Shown: piece by piece, positions 60,705-64,000 of the stretch
How the letters are laid out: every line of letters starts with the position of its first letter
Numbering within the stretch: the first letter of the stretch is position 1
Assembly (NCBI GenBank): GCA_027577595.1
Contig: JANBRJ010000057.1
Location: 45,680 to 109,679, forward strand
Direction of reading: 5' to 3'
Length of the DNA stretch: 64,000 nt
DNA from: Coemansia sp. RSA 487
Lineage: Eukaryota > Kickxellomycota > Kickxellomycetes > Kickxellales > Kickxellaceae
The notes under the pieces: generated by a model
Told to the model about the DNA's origin: nothing
The model's input: the letters and a program-made list of their open reading frames with translations, nothing else
Databases searched by the model: none
Made by a program: the position numbers and the translations under genes

Positions 60705-63230
60705 ATGAAGCTTTTCTCTTCTTTCTTTTCGTTGTCAGTTCGCACATCTGCACTTTGCACTCTAAACCTTTTCAGCACCCAAAGAACTTTGCCAATTGGC
60801 CTTTACAAGAACTATACAGCTAGCGAATTCCCCAAGCGTACCAATATGGTTAACCAAGCCAACGTCGGGCCAGTGACTCCTGAGGAGAAGTATGAGCTTC
60901 GTCAGCTTATGAGAGCTATGAAGGAGCTTTCTATGGTGACTCCGTCGTCAAAGAGAAAGGTGCGGCAAACAAAGCACACCTATGACGACCACACTGTGAC
61001 GAGCTGGAAGTGTAACGAGTTTATGTACAAGAAGGACCCTTGCCCTCTTCCAACACTTGCGCGCGGGCTTTTTACGTCCGGCCAAGGTAATGAGGAGACG
61101 GTTGTTGCTCGCGGCTACAACAAATTCTTCAACGTTGGAGAGGTGCCCAAGACAAAGTGGCCTGCGATTATCAGCGACACTCGCGGCCCTTATGAGCTGA
61201 CAGTTAAGGAGAACGGGTGCTTAATTCTGGCCGCTGCCCTGGATGATGGCAAGAAGCTTTTAGTTACAAGTAAGCACGCGGTGAATGTGCCTCATGCCGA
61301 GGTCGGCATGCAGTGGATGGGCCGCCATTTGGCTTCGGCTAACAAGACGCCCGAGGAATTTGCCGCATTTTTGCACGAGAACAACGCAACCGCAGTGTAT
61401 GAGCTTTGTGACGATGGATTCGAAGAACATATTTTGGAGTACCCCGAGCGCACACGCGGTCTGTATTTACACGGGATCAACCGCAACTCTTCTGAGCTTG
61501 ATACGTGGGCCAGCTCCGATGTCACCAAAGTAGCCGAAGAATTTGGATTCCATAATACAAAGTACTTTACATTTGACACTGCCGAGGAAGGAAAGGAGTT
61601 TGCTGACAAGGTGCGCAAGGACCATGTCCTCGATGGCCGTGCTATTGAAGGGTTTGTTGTACGCTGCAGGACCATCAAAGGCAATCAGCCCTTCATGTTC
61701 AAGATCAAGTATGATGAGCCATACCTTATGTTCCGCGAATGGCGCGAGGTCACTAACCGCATTCGTTCCGGATCCTCCTACAGGACCAACTATCCTTTGA
61801 CAAAGCGCTATGCGGCCTGGGTCAAGGAGCAGATCAAAAGCTACCCGGAGGATTTTGAGGAGTATAACAAGCAGAAGGGAATCATTGCTGCACGTAAGCG
61901 CTTCCTTGCCTACTACGAGTCGCACGGCGGAAGTGAGGCCGACGTATTTGAGCAGGCCGAGGGCTGCAAAAAGACCCTGATTATGCCCATTGCGACAATT
62001 GGCTGCGGCAAGACAACCGTTTCCTTGGTGCTGTCCAAGTTGTTTGGATTCGGACACGTGCAGAACGACAACATTACAACAAAACCTAGTCGCGTCGCCT
62101 TTCACAGAGAAATACTGGATCAATTCGACGACCACAGCTTTGTAATCGCTGATCGAAACAACCACCTTCAGGAGCTACGCAAGACACTCAAAGAGGCTGT
62201 TTGCGGAGAACTGCATGGGTGTCGGGTGGTTGCTTTGTACTGGGACCACGACAATGCTTTCAAGAGCGAGATTATGAACACAACTACTAAGCGCGTGTTA
62301 AGTCGTGGCGAGGCACACCAGTCGCTTACTCCACAACGCACAAAGGACTTCCGCCGCATCATGCATGGGTTTGTTACTTCGTTTGCGCCGCTCGATCAGG
62401 AATCCGAAAAGGACGTGACTGTCGATGAGATCATCGAGCTTGATCCGCTGGCAGATTCCTCGGTTAATGTCAGAACCGTTATAAACGGTCTCTGCGACAT
62501 GTTCCCCGATGAGCTGAAGAAACCAACGGAGGAGGAAATCGACCAGGCTTTGGACAAGGCACTCGAGTTCAAGCCTTCAGTGCGCAAGGTTGTTGGCAAG
62601 GAACAAACTCCATCGCAAAAGCAATCGAAAAAGCAAGTTGTGGAGTTTGTTGGTTTGGTTCCGCGGGGTGTAAACATTGGAAAGTGGCTGACCCGACAGG
62701 TGGCCGAGAGAAAGGATGTGGATTGGGACGTTTGCCAAAAGCTTATGAAAAAGGGAAAGCACATCAGCGCATACCACATTACGCTTGCCCACAAAGCGTC
62801 AATCAAGGAGGCCAGCAAAAAGGAGATCTACGATGGCTACATCCAAGCATTACACGATGGAAAGAGAAACGATATCAGGGCAAAGTGTGAGGCTGACTAC
62901 ATTGTTTGCAACGGTGATGTTATGGCGTTGCGAGTAAAAAGTATGGCGATCAGAGGGGAGGATAAAGTTCCAGATGCTGTGACAAAGAGCATGCAAAGCA
63001 GCGATGCTGAGGTGGAAAGCAGCACAGCGCTTTTGTCGACGAATGCAATTCCACACATCACGCTGTGCATAGGTCCGGATGCAAGGGCGATGCAGTCTAA
63101 TGACATGCTCAAGGCTGTTTTCGGGCCTGATAATGCAGATAGTCCGCAAAATTGTCCTAGCGACTGGACGGTGATCCCAGTCACATTGTTGTTTAATGCG
63201 GTTGTCCAAAAGTTCATGACAAAAAACTAA
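60705..63230 (+). CDS. TRL1: Fungal-type tRNA ligase Trl1
   Basis: 841 aa from the ATG at 60705, or 794 aa from the ATG at 60846. Three enzymes are joined. The N-terminal adenylyltransferase/ligase has its nucleotidyl Lys in VKENGCL (Lys168 of the long form), a GFVVRC strand and a MFKIKYDEPY motif. The polynucleotide kinase has the P-loop TIGCGKTTVS (about 431). The C-terminal cyclic phosphodiesterase has paired HxT motifs, YHITLAHK and HITLCIG. It joins tRNA halves after Sen endonuclease cutting and, in yeast, HAC1 exons. The first 47 residues look like an organelle presequence. Confidence 0.95.
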   Translation: MKLFSSFFSLSVRTSALCTLNLFSTQRTLPIGLYKNYTASEFPKRTNMVNQANVGPVTPEEKYELRQLMRAMKELSMVTPSSKRKVRQTKHTYDDHTVTSWKCNEFMYKKDPCPLPTLARGLFTSGQGNEETVVARGYNKFFNVGEVPKTKWPAIISDTRGPYELTVKENGCLILAAALDDGKKLLVTSKHAVNVPHAEVGMQWMGRHLASANKTPEEFAAFLHENNATAVYELCDDGFEEHILEYPERTRGLYLHGINRNSSELDTWASSDVTKVAEEFGFHNTKYFTFDTAEEGKEFADKVRKDHVLDGRAIEGFVVRCRTIKGNQPFMFKIKYDEPYLMFREWREVTNRIRSGSSYRTNYPLTKRYAAWVKEQIKSYPEDFEEYNKQKGIIAARKRFLAYYESHGGSEADVFEQAEGCKKTLIMPIATIGCGKTTVSLVLSKLFGFGHVQNDNITTKPSRVAFHREILDQFDDHSFVIADRNNHLQELRKTLKEAVCGELHGCRVVALYWDHDNAFKSEIMNTTTKRVLSRGEAHQSLTPQRTKDFRRIMHGFVTSFAPLDQESEKDVTVDEIIELDPLADSSVNVRTVINGLCDMFPDELKKPTEEEIDQALDKALEFKPSVRKVVGKEQTPSQKQSKKQVVEFVGLVPRGVNIGKWLTRQVAERKDVDWDVCQKLMKKGKHISAYHITLAHKASIKEASKKEIYDGYIQALHDGKRNDIRAKCEADYIVCNGDVMALRVKSMAIRGEDKVPDAVTKSMQSSDAEVESSTALLSTNAIPHITLCIGPDARAMQSNDMLKAVFGPDNADSPQNCPSDWTVIPVTLLFNAVVQKFMTKN

Positions 63231-63524
63231 TTGCTTTGGTTTTCTTTATTTTCGAGTTTCTGTTTAGAGAAACATATGCAAAGGCTTAAAGCATGATGTA
63301 TGTTATTTCAGCAAGAGCAGGAATGCTTGTGTACATTGGATTGTGGAGATTTTCGAAAATGGGAGGACAAGCTTCTGATAGAACGGTCTGTACCGGGAAA
63401 CATCAATGATCCTAATAGGCTTAGCAGCGGGTTTGGCACCAGAGAGTTTCTCTTTCTGGCTAAAACTGTTTCAGCCATGAAATGCTTGCATGGAACCTTA
63501 GTGCATATGGAACCGTGGTTTGCT
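63231..63524. other. Intergenic region after TRL1
   Basis: About 295 bp of unique sequence up to the point where similarity to the Fanzor copy 2 flank begins. No gene seen. Confidence 0.4.
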
Positions 63525-63851
63525 ATATTTTGCAAAACTAGTTGCGTCGAATAAGAAGGGTGTATACGCGTCGAGTGGTGAAATGTTTGTGGTGGTAATA
63601 ATGTATTTTGCGTTCCAAGAAAGATCGTTTGCGTCCGTTGGCGTGGCATATGCGTCAGTGCAAAACAGGAAAACATGCAAGAGAAACAGAAATGATTAGT
63701 ACTGTTGGCTAGAGGTAGCCACAGATGCTTATCTCCTCAGCTCTCGTTTGAGCCCCTACCTGCAAAAGGCACAGCATCCTGTCCTAGAACTAGGATTCCT
63801 AGAACTAGGATTTGCCGTGGCTATAACCTTGGCTGAATTGCGTGGTGGTCG
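63525..63851 (-). repeat. Conserved 3' flank of Fanzor copy 3; candidate guide-RNA region
   Basis: Aligns with 21877-22299 except for an 89-bp segment missing here. The outer limit is near the palindrome ttttgcaaaa (63528-63537). Just after the stop codon, the 15-bp unit atcctagttctagga is duplicated in tandem, each with a 6-bp inverted repeat. Candidate element end with a guide RNA; transcription unknown. Confidence 0.5.
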
Positions 63852-64000
63852 TTATTTATTTGTCCTCGCCGTCGTCTTCCTTTTCTTCTTGGGCTGCTGT
63901 TTATTGGTGGTAGCAGCGGCAGCAGGCTGACTGCGACAAAAGCGCTCTGGAGTCTCGCCATGGTCGCGAAGGCCATGGAAAATATGCCTGAAGTTGAGAA
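63852..64000 (-). CDS. Fanzor-like gene copy 3, C-terminal end only (cut by window edge)
   Basis: The minus-strand frame entering from the right edge reads LNFRHIFHGLRDHGETPERFCRSQ, then an Ala-rich and Lys/Arg-rich tail ending ARTNK and a stop at 63852-63854. LNFRHI is the sequence just after the RuvC-III NRDVAAV in copy 1. The tail matches relic copy 2 almost residue for residue. No stop or shift is visible in the 49 codons present, so this copy may be intact beyond the window. Confidence 0.7.
   Translation of the reverse strand, partial: LNFRHIFHGLRDHGETPERFCRSQPAAAATTNKQQPKKKRKTTARTNK

Overview
This window is nuclear DNA of a fungus. Nearly every intact gene is a conserved eukaryotic or fungal housekeeping gene: frataxin, GMP synthase, Rtf2, STRAP, Arp6, DNA polymerase eta, Ctf8, Get4, Pus1, GGPP synthase, Sen2, Ino1, an auxilin/Swa2, Cwc15, ATP synthase subunit f, Nas2 and a fungal-type tRNA ligase. 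The few introns have GTAAGT/GTATGT-type donors and TAG/CAG acceptors. A FunK1 kinase, a Fanzor-type gene and a fungal tRNA ligase together point to an early-diverging filamentous lineage (Kickxellomycotina- or Mucoromycota-like). That placement is inference.

Layout. 1-8.6 kb: 3' part of a GATA factor, a PXA-domain protein, frataxin, GMP synthase and Rtf2. 8.6-15.7 kb: gene-poor DNA holding two tandem paralogous C2H2 zinc-finger genes, a degenerate tandem repeat and a palindromic MITE-like element. 15.9-17.4 kb: a two-exon R3H-domain gene. 17.9-25.3 kb: a mobile-element island. It has one nearly intact Fanzor-like (TnpB-related) gene, a Fanzor relic, and a mosaic of LINE reverse transcriptase and a FIG4/Sac-phosphatase fragment joined to that relic. 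25.4-27.7 kb: a PD-(D/E)XK nuclease plus FunK1 kinase gene with one frameshift. 27.9-38.9 kb: STRAP, Arp6, a four-exon DNA polymerase eta with a 21-nt microexon, and an SPX-ACT-phosphoserine phosphatase fusion. 39.1-40.4 kb: relics of a Tc1-like transposase, an MFS transporter and a dispersed repeat. 40.4-63.2 kb: a dense housekeeping block. 63.5-64.0 kb: the 3' end of a third Fanzor copy with its conserved 3' flank, cut by the window edge.

The most interesting material is the Fanzor family: one long open frame with all expected catalytic and zinc-binding positions, a relic, and an edge copy. The relic and edge copy share a conserved noncoding 3' flank, which is where a guide (omega) RNA would be expected. 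Second is the fusion of a phosphate-sensing SPX domain to the last enzyme of serine synthesis. The genes do not form operons. Loose themes are tRNA maturation (Pus1, Sen2, Trl1) and replication or repair (Rtf2, Pol eta, Ctf8).
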